Made by a program: the position numbers and the translations under genes. A stretch of DNA of 64,000 nucleotides from Unio delphinus (lineage: Eukaryota > Mollusca > Bivalvia > Unionida > Unionidae), in NCBI GenBank assembly GCA_029339505.1, contig JAQISU010001235.1, forward strand, positions 34,571,315 to 34,635,314. The letters are read 5' to 3'. Below are positions 13,442 through 27,119 of the stretch, in pieces. The notes beneath the pieces were generated by a model. The model ran no database searches. It was given only the letters and a program-made list of their open reading frames with translations, and was not told the origin of the DNA. Each line of letters starts with the position of its first letter. Within the stretch, counting starts at the first letter, position 1.

Positions 13442-13903
13442 TCACTCTTTCTGTTTCTTTAATTTCTTTACTGTCACAAGTTTTTCTTTTTCTTCTTCCT
13501 CTTCACTTTCGTTTCGTCTTCTTTTGTTGTCTTTGTTAACGTGTCGGGATTCTTTCTTGGGGGAGGGTACCTCTTCCTCCTCCTCCTGTTCAGAATTCCT
13601 TTCCCCCTCCTCCTTCTGCTCCTGTTGTTTCTTAGAGCAGTTTGGAGACCAATGTCCTTTCTCTTTACAATGATAACAGGTATCTTGACTTGTCTCTGTT
13701 GGTACCTTTTTTTTTTTGTCACGATCTAGACATTCTGTAGCCCAATGTCCTTTCTTCTTACAGATATAGCAAGTATCGTGACTTTTATCTCGAAAGGAGG
13801 GAGAGTAGTCCGTCGGCTTGTCTGAAGAAAACTTTCGTATGACACCACGTAAAGCTCTGATGAGAAGTTCAACTTGTGTAGGTTCTTCCATCGTTCTGGT
13901 CAA
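13442..13903 (-). CDS. Polinton-borne CCHC zinc-knuckle protein (153 aa)
   Basis: An intact frame starts MTRTMEEPTQ. It carries two retroviral-type zinc knuckles, CX2CX4HX4C, at residues 45-58 (CYICKKKGHWATEC) and 76-89 (CYHCKEKGHWSPNC). Such knuckles bind single-stranded nucleic acid or RNA. After residue 92 the protein is a highly charged tail of alternating E-rich and K/R-rich blocks with likely nuclear localisation signals. Zinc knuckles are usual in Gag proteins but not among the standard Polinton core genes, so this is probably cargo or an accessory nucleic-acid-binding factor. It diverges from PolB, sharing a 115-bp intergenic region. Function beyond nucleic-acid binding is unknown. 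Confidence 0.8.
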   Translation of the reverse strand: MTRTMEEPTQVELLIRALRGVIRKFSSDKPTDYSPSFRDKSHDTCYICKKKGHWATECLDRDKKKKVPTETSQDTCYHCKEKGHWSPNCSKKQQEQKEEGERNSEQEEEEEVPSPKKESRHVNKDNKRRRNESEEEEEKEKLVTVKKLKKQKE

Positions 13904-14018
13904 TTTCAGAATAAAATGAATACTGAAAGGTTAGACACTGATCCTTTATATAAGCAAGGATCGGACATGAATATATAGGGTTATGGTCTTTAAAATGTAG
14001 TCATTTGACTTTTTGCAA
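13904..14018. promoter_or_regulatory. Putative divergent promoter, zinc-knuckle gene and PolB
   Basis: The gap between the two start codons contains the palindrome TTATATAA (13947-13954), a TATA box readable on both strands. It lies about 44-50 bases from the minus ATG and 65-72 from the plus ATG. A second TATATAG-like site lies at 13971-13977. The layout fits compact divergent transcription. Confidence 0.5.
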
Positions 14019-15760
14019 ATGAAAAGACCACATCATGTTGTGGAGAAAGGAGAAGACAGTAAGAGACAGAAACGTAATGTATCGCCTAGCACAGCAGCTA
14101 AAGTCTTGGCTTAAATTCATGCCAGTGATTTTGAAGATGACATGAGTGAGCCCGAATCCACACCCAGACAATCGACGTCCAATCAAAGTTCACCACCCTT
14201 AGTAAACCCTGAAAATTACTATCACATTTGAGAGACGGAAAAGCGTTTCTCTCGAAAATTTGGACAACGGCCTATACGTATGCAGTAAAGTTTAAAGATT
14301 TAAAGTCCAATGTACATTTGGATAATACAGAAGGGTTCATTACCGAGGTGTGGGATTCTGTGTTAACTGCACTGAAACAGCAATGTCAAGCCAAAGAAGA
14401 CGATCGCTTGAGACTTTCTATTCATCACAATAATTTGAAGTCTCCCGTTTCGACCGAGTTTACTAGCCCATCACAATTAACACCTTCCAAAGTCATGGAC
14501 AAAATTCAATATGTGCAACAATCCAACGACAAGTTTCACATCACCGATGGAAAAGCCACACTGTTCATGACCCACGTGTCTCTTCCTCAGGGGACCGGAC
14601 AACTCAAAAATGTGTTATTGGTGAACACCCTTCGCAACATTAAGCGAAGCCTCGTCCAAATTAGCAATCCTCAAGACCAGATGTGTTTAGCCCCTGCCAT
14701 CGTCATGGGACAAACGTATGCCAACAAGAACGAGACGATAGAATGGAAAAGAGCCTGGACAACTGTTCGAAAATTGGGCCGAGCCAAACAACGAAGTGAA
14801 GCAGAACTGTTACAGCAAGCAGGGATATCCAAAGACACCCCTTGCGGTATTCCAGAAATGCAAAAATTGCAAGGTGCCTTGGCTCCACATTGCACCTTGA
14901 AAGTACACCCTCAAGAAGTGCGTGGTCCTCTTTTGTTTCGAGGCCACGATTTCAAAGACGGAAAATACATTCACGTCTATCATCACGATGGTCATTTTGA
15001 TACCATTACCAACATCAATGGATTCCTGGGATACGGTTACTACTATGGTTATAACAATCGAGAACAAAACAAGCATTGTGGATCGAAATGTGAGGGATGT
15101 TTGGACTCTCAACCTTGTCTGGGCAAAGGACAAGTACGAGTGCATTGCCCTGTTTGTCAGCGCACTTTTGTCAGTCTTACCTGTTACCAACCAGATTTGA
15201 AGATGCAAGGTTCACAGCAGAAAAGTACTTGTCAGCTTCTGAGATTGTGCCCTACTTGTGGACAAGGCATACGTACCAGTAATGCCAAGTTTCACGTTTG
15301 TCGAGGGAAGGAACGATGTCACATTTGTCACCAAATCGTGGACTAGGAGCACGAATGCTTCATTCAAAAATATCAAATCCGACCAGAAGATACCCAGAAG
15401 AAAGGGAATTTTATCTTTTTTTTATTTCGAATGCATGCAAGAGACTGGTATTCACATTCCTAATTTCTGCGTGGCTCACCATGCGTGCGAGAATTGCATC
15501 CAAGAACCTATCTTTAGTCATTGCCCTAACTGCAGCAAGACTCCTGGATAACGTGAAAAAATCTTTCGAGGGTGAAACACACTAGCCGATTTTGCCCAAT
15601 GGATCCTAAACCCCATCGACGAAACGTGGAGTCCAGAAGACATCAAACGTAACGGAGATTGTCATCACCATGCCACGGTCATGGCTCACAATTTCTCGGG
15701 ATACGATGGGCAATTTCTGCTCAGATACTATGCGGAACAAAGTACCGAACGTCCTTAAGT

Positions 15761-16628
<868 letters not shown>

Positions 16629-16862
16629 TCCTCAAGTGACTTTGAACGGAGCCAAAATCATTTCTATGCAAGTAGGACATGTACAGTTTAAAGATTCAAT
16701 GTGTTACTTGGCCATGCCTTTGAGTCGCATGCCTAAAACGTTTGGAATGACAGAAATGGCCAAAGGTTATTTTCCACACTTTTTCAATACCAAAGCCAAT
16801 CAACATGCCGTTCTACCCCATTTGCCTGAGGCTGAAGACTACGAAGGAAGTCAATAAATTAA

Positions 16863-17258
16863 GAAGACTTATTAAAACAATATATAAGAATAGGGGACTT
16901 GAAGGAGGCACTTGATAATGTCATCAAAGTCAGGTGCTTTCTAGAAGAAACATTAAATTTGATAGAGTGGGAATATGTGAAGTGGGGACTAGACCGGCTA
17001 AAGAAAGCAGAAGCAATGATGAGAAAGGTGATGGAAGAAGAGGTGATCAAGATTAAAGATAACTGGGCTAAGGAGAGAAAGGAACAAAACAACAAAAAGA
17101 AGAAAGAGGACTTTGATCAACTAAAGCAGAGATGGACCAAAGTTCAGGAAAAGTTTAGAGCTATGGGACATCATAACTGGATTCTCGAGGACGAAAAGAA
17201 GAAGAAAACGGGAATCATTGGTAAAATCAAAAGGTGGTCGAACAACGGCAGAAATTAA
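16863..17258 (+). pseudogene. 3' part of an unknown Polinton gene, helical and basic
   Basis: An open frame of 131 codons starts right after a stop, with no natural start. A TTG at 16899 is the first near-cognate codon. The reading is predicted highly helical (EALDNVIKVRCFLEET, then KKAEAMMRKVMEEEV) and becomes very basic (KERKEQNNKKKKEDF). Its head is missing, because PolB ends only a few bases upstream at an apparent deletion junction. It runs up to the right TIR, the position of a terminal gene. I do not recognise the family. Confidence 0.5.
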
Positions 17259-17274
17259 AAGAAGAAGAAGTATC

Positions 17275-17627
17275 AAAAGGCCCTTTTCATGGTCACTCAT
17301 ATGCCTCGAAAAGATATTAGCTTTCTTTGCCTCCATTTTCCCCTTCTCGTTATACAGTCCCATATACAAATACAAATAATATTTCCCATGTTCAATTTCC
17401 CTTGTCCCTATACAGTTCCACCATGTTCAATTTCCCTTGTCCCTATACAGTCCCACCATGTTAAATTTCCCTTGTCTCCATATCGTCCCACGACCTTTTG
17501 TCCCCATATCGTCCCAAGCTGTTTTAGACTGGATTTTCCATTGTCCCCATAAATCTTGTCCCCATATCGTCCCAAGCTGTTTTTTACTGGATTTTCCATT
17601 GTCCCCATATCGTCCCATATTACTACT
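17275..17627 (-). repeat. Right TIR of the Polinton
   Basis: This is the reverse complement of the left TIR with small differences (for example ACCATGAAAAG for GCCCTGAAAAG at the inner edge). It is followed by target duplication ACCGCT at 17628-17633. Confidence 0.95.
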
Positions 17628-17633
17628 ACCGCT

Positions 17634-17822
17634 GTACTGTACAACACAATACCATGCCAAAAGCCAAACGCAGTAACTTGGAAAACTCGTCCGAGTTTAA
17701 AATTAAACAGGACAGATAGTTGGATAAATATAAAGATTTGTGATTGTGCATTCACATTATGTTTGAAACTCAGAAATGAAAGGTTTCAAGTCAATAGTAG
17801 TCTTCCTCACATAGAAGCATAA

Positions 17823-17891
<69 letters not shown>

Positions 17892-18831
17892 AACATTCAC
17901 ACAGACAGTATGAACAGACGGTTTCTTTGTATAGTCTATCTGTTTTTAATGACTTAAGAATAACAATTGAAACTTTCAGTATTGAAAACAATGCCTAATT
18001 AGAGCACGTCCAATTTCAGATCTATATTTTACTCCAATATATTAAAAAGACGAAAAAGACGCAAGTTTAAGTCAGTTGCGCATTTATTTTAAAATAATTT
18101 TCATATTGATGATTGGCAATGGGAACAATCATAAGACTTTACAGTATTATAAAACTGCAGTCAATGGAAATTTATGAACCGTTTTCTGCACTATGTACAC
18201 ACATATCCCACTTACTGTCCCTAACAAATGAAATTTGAGATACATTCTACCTCAGAAAAATAAAAAATATAATCCCTTAATAATTTGAGATAGTTAACTT
18301 CAAACTATACATAACAAACCCTTGAATAAGGAAGTAACTTGAGCTCTTCACACAGTTTTATGTACTTACAAAAACGTAATTTTAGGCAGCCTTCCATTGT
18401 ATTTTAACAGTTCAGCTGTAGCTACACTATCAGGAAGTATCAACATTTAGTCATGTATGTACATGTCAGGATTGTTTGCCATATCACTTATGTGACATAT
18501 AACAAAAGCAATCATGAAAATCAGCCCTCTTAAATTTGAGAATATATTACGAATAAACATTTTTGTCACCATCTTTGTTTTCTTATAAAAACTTGAACTG
18601 TGTAGCATGCACAACTTCAGTGTGTGCATTTGATTATAATGTACCTTGTATCTCATTCTACGTTCCTTTTCCCCGATTTCATGTTTTAATGCAGCTGACT
18701 ATTCAAAAATTATTTACATCCAAGAAAGTATTCATATTCATAACATTTAATTCTATCAACGTAATTATTTGAATATCGCAAACGTAATATAACACGGAAT
18801 GCTATGTTTTTTATTATGACATTTTCTTGTA
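17634..18831 (-). other. Intron 2 DNA with (AT)n
   Basis: No gene is seen. An (AT)n tract lies at 17822-17888. The rest is AT-rich without recognisable repeats. Confidence 0.7.
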
Positions 18832-19375
18832 AGATGGCTGTCTCTACTGTATTTTACATGGAGTTTAATGGGACTTTGCCCTGAATGAGACAATAATTGG
18901 TATTCGTGTGACGTAATCATCACATTTAAATTTGTCACAAGGATAAGTAGGACATGGCTCTGAGTGAGACATTCATGGGAATTCAAGGTACATGGCTGCT
19001 GTCTCACTTGGATTCTACATAGGGTTCAATGGGACTTTGTCCTGAATGACACTTTAACATGGCTGTCTCACTTGGATTCTACATAGGGTTCAATGGGACT
19101 TTGTCCTGAATGACACTTTAACATGGCAGACTCAGTTGGATTTTACATAGGGTTCAATGGGACTTTGTCCTGAATGACACTTTAACATGACTGTCTCACT
19201 TGGATTCTACATAGGGTTCAATGGGACTTTGTCCTGAATGACACTTTAACATGGCAGACTCAGTTGGATTTTACATAGGGTTCAATGGGACTTTGTCCTG
19301 AATGACACTTTAACATGGCAGACTCAGCTGGATTTTACATAGGGTTCAATGGAGTTTTGCCGTAAATGATGCAAT
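18832..19375. repeat. Minisatellite, 64-bp unit
   Basis: About six well-conserved copies contain AGGGTTCAATGGGACTTTGT and CCTGAATGACACTTTAACAT. One older diverged copy stands at the left. Variants alternate between GGCTGTCTCACTTGG and GGCAGACTCAGTTGG. Confidence 0.95.
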
Positions 19376-21257
19376 ATTGAAATATTGCATCACTTTCTTA
19401 CAACCACATTTTGGTACAAATACTTCGCAGTAAGATATGATTTATAAGTTTTAAAATACTTTAATTACCTTATGAGTAATAAAACTTGAAATAAATCTTT
19501 AAACCATTAATACAACGAGCAAATAAAAGTACCTGCGTGTTGAAAGTAATAAAGATATCATGACAAAGGTTGTAAAAGGTTCAGAATTTCAGCAGACATT
19601 TATGAATGAGTAACTGTATTGTAAAAAGTTATCAAAATACATCTACAACTTCAATAAATTTGTTTGTGGAGAGACAGCATTTTGGATCAAAATTACACCC
19701 TTGTCTGAAAATTGAGTTTATTCATTATCATGCTTCTAATAGTTAATACAATAACAATATTTTTGTCAAAGACCGTAGAAAGGATGCAAAAGCACTTTTA
19801 TATTTTAAACGTTCACAAACAGAAACGTTTTATGAGTTTTCAAAATAAGAAAATTTGAGGAAATCCTGATAATTCTTGAAAGATATAAAAATTAAGCCTC
19901 TTGAAGAACAAATCATAGTTTTAGGGCTGTATTTTAATTCTTGTGAGGTGAGACAATTCTAATTTTACTTTAAAAACAGTTTTTGGTTTAATGACCGTAT
20001 TTCAGTCCTGATGCCTGGTGTATGCGAAATTGGTTGTCATCAATCAAGCGAAAAGAAAGATATCAAAATGTCTCAAATTGAGTAAGACATTTTGATATAT
20101 TAAGTAAACTCAGTCTGGTTACGAGTAAGTGTAAGCCGGAGGAAGATATAAAAAAGGTCCGTTGCACCCACCCCGCCACCTCATAAACTTTCTAATATGT
20201 TGATGTGAAACTAAATTGTTAGCAAAGATATAACTCCATATGAATATGTTTAGTAATTCACAATTCACCTTGGTTGAACTGTCATAGGCACATTTCAAAT
20301 ACTTCTGACAACTATCGCAATCAAGCTAGTATAAGAATTTAAATTTTAGCAGTATTAGAAACATTTTAATAGTTTCATTATTCTCGGTTAAATAATTATT
20401 TAATTTTAGAATCATAAACATCAAAATAATAGTTTGCTAGCTTAAAGTTTTAGTCCTGAATTTTGTTCTAAATTTAAGGGGACACTGGCAGCATGTCGCG
20501 GAAAATATGTAACGTGCTTCCGAAGGTGTAAAAGAATGTAAGTATTTTTTAACCATCTACACCAAACACTTCAGTAAATTTCCATTTCAATCTTGTGACT
20601 AAAGATTTACAGGAGACACTTTGATAACCGTAGTGTTTCAGTATTTAGTGTTACAGATACAATACGTGAGCAGGTTGAGGATATTAATCCTGACTCTGTC
20701 GCATGTAAAGGGAAATTACTCCCCTTGTCTCGGTATTATATACCCTTTCCAGGGATGATATGATATTAAAGGCCTACAGACCAACACCAGCACAAGACCA
20801 CCTTACAGCAATAACGGAGTCCAGGTGAAATACAAGAAATAAAGTCTAAAGTTTCAAGTAGATACATGTAGTCCCTCAGTACACCACTCTTCCTCGTATA
20901 ATGAGCATCAATTCAATTCAATTGATACAAATCTGCTTCATTACAACTGCTATAATTACTCATATTTCAGATAGATTTTGTTCTTTGTAACGAGAACCAA
21001 ATATGATGTACTGTCACCTAATTAAAAACTACTTTTTCCTTTTATGAACTGTTATTACGCATCCTTGTTGGAAAAAGCTACAATATATCATGACCTAATT
21101 ATAGCAAGGGTCACACTCGTGACGTCATTGTACATCATTATAAAACGGAAGTATTGTATTCACAAATGCGTGAAGATTATGGCTCATAATTAATATTAGC
21201 CTTATGGCAAACTGCTAATAATGTCCAGTTAGACTTGTAGTTCTCGTGTTGTCAAAA
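19376..21257 (-). other. Intron 2 DNA, no gene
   Basis: AT-rich with no domain. An inverted repeat near 20060-20100 (ATATCAAAATGTCTCAA and TTGAGTAAGACATTTTGATAT) could fold. Nothing else is supported. Confidence 0.6.
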
Positions 21258-21570
21258 CCACTCCGGTGGCCTAGTGGTTAGAGCATCCGTCGCGGAAGCG
21301 GGAGGTCGTGGGTTCGAGCCGAGTCATACCGATCTCTTACAAAAAGGGTACTAACAGCTGCCTCGCTTCGAGCTCAGCATTAAGAGGTTAAGTGTTAGGA
21401 CTAGTCGGCCTGGTTCAGGATAATGTGACTGAGTGGAACATCATGCTACATGATTGCGGCATGATGCCACAGTGCTAGACATCACTATAAACTGCCTCAC
21501 AGAAGAAATCGTAGCGATAAGACTGAAAATTGTTAAAGCTACGTTAAAACTCCTAATCAAACAAACAAAA
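21258..21570 (+). mobile_element. tRNA-derived SINE, family A
   Basis: The head is tRNA-like, with A box TGGCCTAGTGGTTAGAG and B box GGGTTCGAGCC. A conserved body follows (GCATTAAGAGGTTAAGTGTTAG, then CATGATGC and ATCGTAGCGATA). It ends TTAAAGCTACGTTAAAACTC and an A-rich (CAAA)n tail. The same family is at 54129-54442 and 58084-58376. It is transcribed by RNA polymerase III if active. Confidence 0.9.
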
Positions 21571-21799
21571 AAATCATGTTGTCAATATCATTGTCTGATT
21601 GCTAGTTAAGTTTCAGTTGTGGTCAGTCGAGTAACAAAGGACTAATGAAGATTGAATAGGACTAGTGATTCTCAAGCTTCTGTGTAGCAGGGACCAGTTG
21701 TCTCCAAACAAAGACAATATGAATGAATGAATGAATGAATGAATATGATTGGCATAACATTTAGCATTTCTATGAAATTGATGCTATACCTTTTATGCT

Positions 21800-22835
21800 A
21801 AGTCCTACATAGTTAACAGGACACAAATTATATCTGCAAATGGAATACACTCCAGCCCAGTTGACGTATGTTGTGGTGTTCCACAGGGATCTGTTCTTGG
21901 ACCTGTTCTCTTTATTCTGTATACTCAGCCCCTTTCAAGTGTCATAGATCATCACCCAGTGTCGCATCAATTGTATGCTGATGACACTCAAATATACAAG
22001 TCTAGCCACCCAACTGAAGTTGATGCTACCATCCATGGAGTAGAGAAGCGCATTTCTGATGTGAAATCATGGATGACATGTAACAAGCTGCAGATGAATG
22101 ATGATAGAACTGAGGCTATTCTGATCACAACACAAAGACTTTCTCATGCACATCCTTTACCTCAGACAATAAATATCAGCAGCACCAACATTAAATTCTC
22201 ACAGTCAGTACGGAACCAAGGCGTTACTCTAGACAGTACTCTCACATCGCACCAACATGTCATGAACACATGCAAGGCTGCATATCTTGAATTGAGACGC
22301 ATCAGTTCCATTCGTAAATATCTTTCAGTTGATGCCACTAAAACACTTGTGTATTCATTAGTACTTTCAAGACTGGACTATTGTAACTCAATTCTGTCTG
22401 GTTCGTCACAATATTTACTCCAGTAACTTCAAAAAGTTCAAAACACAGCTGCACGGATCATCTTTTCCTCGATCAGAGCACACCTCACCACTGCTCTGTA
22501 CCCTACATTGGCTATCAGTTCGATACAGAATCAAACACAAAATTTATTCTCTGTCCTATGTTTCAATGACAGACTCCAGTCCAACATACCTATCCAGCCT
22601 CACCCATGTGTATACTCCAGCTAGATCCTTACGCTCTTCTTCTGATAATCGTATACTCATTGTTCCCAAGGTGAAAACAAAGTCATATTGACAACGTTCG
22701 TTTGCACAACAGGGCTCGGCGACGTGGAACAAATTGACCATTGAAATCAGACACAAAGACACAGTGGTCCCTTTTAAGAGTGCTCTTAAGACTCACCTGT
22801 TTCGACTGCAGGGACAAACTTAGCGACCTAATCAT
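21800..22835 (+). mobile_element. CR1-type LINE reverse transcriptase, 5'-truncated and shifted
   Basis: The frame carries GVPQGSVLGPVLF (RT motif 4) and LYADDTQIY (catalytic YADD, motif 5). It continues to LSRLDYCNSILSG, ending at a stop at 22426. Shifted frames continue TLHWLSVRYRIKHKI, QRSFAQQGSATWN and FKSALKTHLFRL, the usual carboxyl end of this clade. The endonuclease and most RT fingers are missing. It is dead, and sits on the plus strand within intron 2. A (GAAT)n tract at 21720-21743 lies just upstream. Confidence 0.93.
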
Positions 22836-23261
22836 GTTTTGTATCTTATATGATTATTATGCTAAATATCAAGCAATTATATTTCGAAGTAAGGGGCCAC
22901 ACATTCATAATACAGTGCTAAATCTATGCCAAGATATAACAAAGATGTTACCATTGCAGACGCAGATGACTACAGTGTTAAAACTTGTAAACGTAAAAGG
23001 TTGACAGCTAAAGAGAAATCTGATTAAGTGATTTTGTATTAGTGTTTTGGTAGAAAGACTGAACTAAGAAGAAAAAAATCAAGTAACAGCAAGGATGACA
23101 TAGGCTAAAATTATTCATAATAAATATGCAAATTCTTACAACAGCATGAAGCAAAGGTCTAAATTTGTGTCCAATGCATTATATATTTTTCGAATAAAAA
23201 TTGTTCATGATATTAAAATATAAAAATTGTTTAATTGTCAGAGCATTGCAATCAAAGTGTA
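22836..23261 (-). other. Intron 2 DNA, no gene
   Basis: Possible LINE 3' UTR followed by AT-rich DNA. I see nothing further. Confidence 0.5.
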
Positions 23262-24200
23262 TTACGTCTCTAATATATTTTAACGGATAAAAGAGCCTTT
23301 TCGTTGTCATGTCAAGTATAATAATGATTGGTCTCATACATTCTAACGGATAAAAGAGCCTATTCATTGTTATGTCAATTACAATCAGTATTAGGTCTGC
23401 TATAAATTCAAACAGATAAAAGAGCCTATTTATTGTCATGACAAGTATAATCAGTATTAGGTTTCTAATAAATTCAAACAGATAAAAGAGCCTATTTATT
23501 GTCATGACAAGTATAATCAGTATTAGGTCTCTAATAAATTCAAACAGATAAAAGAGCCTATTTATTGTCATGACAAGTATAATCAGTATTAGGTTTCTAA
23601 TAAATTCAAACGGATAAAAAGGCCTATTCAATATCATGTCAATTACAATCAGTATTGGGTCTGCTATAAATTCTAACAGATAAAAGAGCCTATTCGTTGT
23701 CATGTCAAGTATAATCAGTATTAGGTCTGCTATAAATTCTAACGGATAAAAGAGCCTATTCGTTGTCATGTCAAGTATAATCAGTATTAGGTCTTTTATA
23801 AATTCTAATGGATAAAAGGGCCTATTCAATGTCATGTCAAGTATAATCAGTATTGGTCTCATATAAATTCTAACGGATAAAATAGCCTATTCAATGTCAT
23901 GTCAAGTATAATCAGTATTAGGTCTTTTATAAATTCTAACGGATAAAAGAGCCTATTCAATGTCATGTCAAGTATAATCAGTATTAGGTCTTTTATAAAT
24001 TCTAACAGATAAAAGGGCCTATTCAATGTCATGTCAAGTATAATCAGTATTGGGTCTCATATAAATTCTAACGGATAAAAGAGCCTATTCATTGTTATGT
24101 CAAGTACAGTCAGTATTAGGTCTCATATAAATTCTAACGGATAAAAGAGCCTATTCATTGTTATGTCAAGTACAGTCAGTATTAGGTCCCTAATAAATTA
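23262..24200. repeat. Minisatellite, 66-bp unit
   Basis: About 14 copies contain TCTAACGGATAAAAGAGCCT and GTCATGTCAAGTATAATCAG. Because 66 is divisible by 3, a 227-aa minus frame (22-residue repeats of ILDMTTNRLFYPLEFI type) stays open over part of it. I regard that as a by-product. Confidence 0.95.
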
Positions 24201-24410
24201 CATCGATCAAGATACAAACACCTTTCCAACCTGTTCACGCTATGCGCTTTGAAACATCTATACCCGTACTTCAGCCAGATAAAGCTAAAGTAAAATTTAC
24301 AAATTCAAAATAAAACACGCAAAATTAATTTAAAGATGAATTCAAGTAGGGCATCTACACATGCAAATAAACAGTCATAATATTTCTTGTGTCCATGCAG
24401 TGTGTGAAAT

Positions 24411-24474
<64 letters not shown>

Positions 24475-24899
24475 CTGGTAAGAATGGATGGATATAAGGA
24501 TAAATTGATGAATGGACTGACAAGGAAAATCATATAAACCACAGTGAATTACAGATTACAGGTTCATCCAAGGGGCTGACATTGTACAGGCCAAAAGTAA
24601 TTTCCAGTAACGGAATATATGACCATTTCTTTCTTTTAACTGTTTAGTGTTAAAACCATCTCAGACATTCTTCGGAGAAAACACCATTTTTAAATTAACT
24701 GCTGTGATGTCAAATTGGCACAAATTTCATTTTCGAAAAACAAAATAAAATAAAATGTCTTCCGGCGAAAACTCCATGTTGATATGTCTTTCCTTTTCCG
24801 AGGAGTAACTATGCAAAACATGTTTTGTAAAGTGTATGCAAAATATCCATGTATCAGTAATATAAACTAGTGCTAATGGACATATATAAAAATGACATC
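24201..24899 (-). other. Intron 2 DNA with (AT)n
   Basis: An (AT)n tract lies at about 24412-24468. No gene is seen. Confidence 0.7.
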
Positions 24900-25430
24900 G
24901 AACTATCATCAAACAAGTTATTCTGACCTAGTCAAACTTAAAGCCAGGCTTGGTATCAGCAGTAGTGCTATCGAACCATCAAACAAGTTATTCTAACCTA
25001 GAACTAGTCGAGTTAAAAGCCAGGCTTGGTATCAGCAGTAGTGCTATCGAACCATCAAACAAGTTATTCTAACCTAGAACCAGTCGAGTTAAAAGCCAGG
25101 CTTGGTATCAGCAGTAGTGCTATCGAACCATCAAACAAGTTATTCTAACCTAGAACCAGTCGAGTTAAAAGCCAGGCTTGGTATCAGCAGTAGTGCTATC
25201 GAACCATCAAACAAGTTATTCTAACCTAGAACCAGTCGAGTTAAAAGCCAGGCTTGGTATCAGCAGTAGTGCTATGGAACTATCATCAAACAAGTTATTC
25301 TAACCTAGAACCAGTCGAGTTAAAAGCCAGGCTTGGTATCAGCAGTAGTGCTATGGAACTATCATCAAACAAGTTATTCTAACCTAGAACCAGTCGAGTT
25401 AAAAGCCAGGCATGATATCAGTAGTGGTCT
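24900..25430. repeat. Minisatellite, 76-bp unit
   Basis: About seven near-identical copies contain CATCAAACAAGTTATTCTAA and GTTAAAAGCCAGGCTTGGTA. Two end copies carry an ATCATC variant. Confidence 0.95.
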
Positions 25431-27119
25431 TAGCTTAAAGCTAGAAAATTTAAAAACGGCAAATGTCATGTTCCTAGTAGTCCTTCCAGTTTCTTGATAT
25501 TTAAATATCTTGGATCCCGATTTACAATATTTTTTCATGCATAATGCGCACTGATGTACAATGCACACAATAATTATGTGACATGAAATAGAGTGACAAC
25601 CTTCGAAACAGTTAGTTTGCCACTTTTAAATGCTCATTGATTGTCATTTCTCACCTAACGTTGATTGTTTTACATATACACAATGCAAAACATTAATCTT
25701 TTCTACTCTACCAGTGCTTAATTCTTGCATAAAAACGGTGATTTAAGAAAGATTATTTTTTTTTAAAGTAAATAAATGGCAAATTTGTCCAATTAAGGAG
25801 GTATTCCTTTTTCACAGTTTATATGTGTTAACATTAACAGTCAATCCAAAGACACTATCAAGATGTCATCAAGAAGTGCGAAATGAGAAAATTAACACAG
25901 CTACAATTGTATTATTTACTTTTCAGTTCCCCGATAAATAAAGAAATTATTGCATCAACTGTTACTAAATGTTGATGATTTACGTGTATGGTCATCGTAT
26001 TTATCGCGTTGCGATTGAATATTTACATAGCCTTAGGGTAGGATGAACCAGTCACCAGTCATTTCTATTTCCTGTAGAATTGCAGAACAAAAACTACAAA
26101 GATCAACAACAGAACTTTGTAAGCATTACTAATTTCCTAAATAATACTGACAAATAATGTAGTTACAATGTAACACATTTAGCATTTTGCAAGGAATGAA
26201 TGTAACTTGTGGGGCTTCTTTATTGTCATTATCTTTCGTAACACCTTCATGTATCTAGTCTGTCACAGGATGTTTGGGGCTCTTCACGTTTTGTCAGCAA
26301 ATTGTTTGCATCTGTATTGTTATGTCGATTTGGTACATCACATCGAAATAGTTGCCTTTTAAATTTACCAAAATATTCAGTCAATTATATAAACAAATAG
26401 TAGCCTGATAAAACTGAAGGAATATCCGACATTTGGAGTAGATATAATTGGCAGAACATTATCGACCTGGAAAGAATTATATTTTTTCTTAATTCTGCTG
26501 TAATGTACACAACCTCCTGAATATAAGAGCAACGACCTTGACAGTAGCTAACACTCTACTGTGTGAAAAGATGTCCATGAATTCAAAATAACCATTTCAG
26601 TTTTTAATTGCTGAGTGTTGAAATCATCCCTGATGTTCTTGACTGATAAGATTTTCAACTTCACCCCTGTGGCAACACGATTGGATGTAAAATGAAAACC
26701 ATTTTCGTTTAGGACAAACAAATCACTATTTGAAGATATTGGGGGAAAGAAAACATGTTGATTCTACTATCATTTCAAAAGAAGTAGCTTAACAATTTTC
26801 ACTGTTGATATGAGTCAGGCTATCCCATAAACTTTTCTTGCGTTTGACCAGTAAAGATAAATATAGGTGTAATCGCAGGTTGTGCGCAATAAAATAAGAT
26901 AGTATCCGAACCGGGACAAGAAACTTCAAAGACATTTAATAAACGTTCATGGGTGTTTCATTTAATTACAAAGAACCAGCACGAGATGTAACTAAGATAC
27001 TGATAAGAAACATCTTATGGGGACTAGTTGTAATTAGGTGGTCACGTCAACTGAACAATATTTTAACCATCTGCTGACAAATCAACCATCTCAAATCAAA
27101 GCCATGAACATAAATCATA
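25431..27119 (-). other. Intron 2 DNA, no gene
   Basis: Both strands were read; no domain, RNA gene or repeat was recognised. Confidence 0.55.

Noticed and set aside
21258..21340. Functional tRNA gene
   Set aside because: The A and B boxes are present, but the acceptor stem does not close and the SINE body and tail follow, as in the other two copies.
23179..23862. 227-aa minus-strand frame with 22-residue repeats
   Set aside because: It follows the 66-bp minisatellite, whose length is a multiple of 3. The unit recurs outside the frame with stops.
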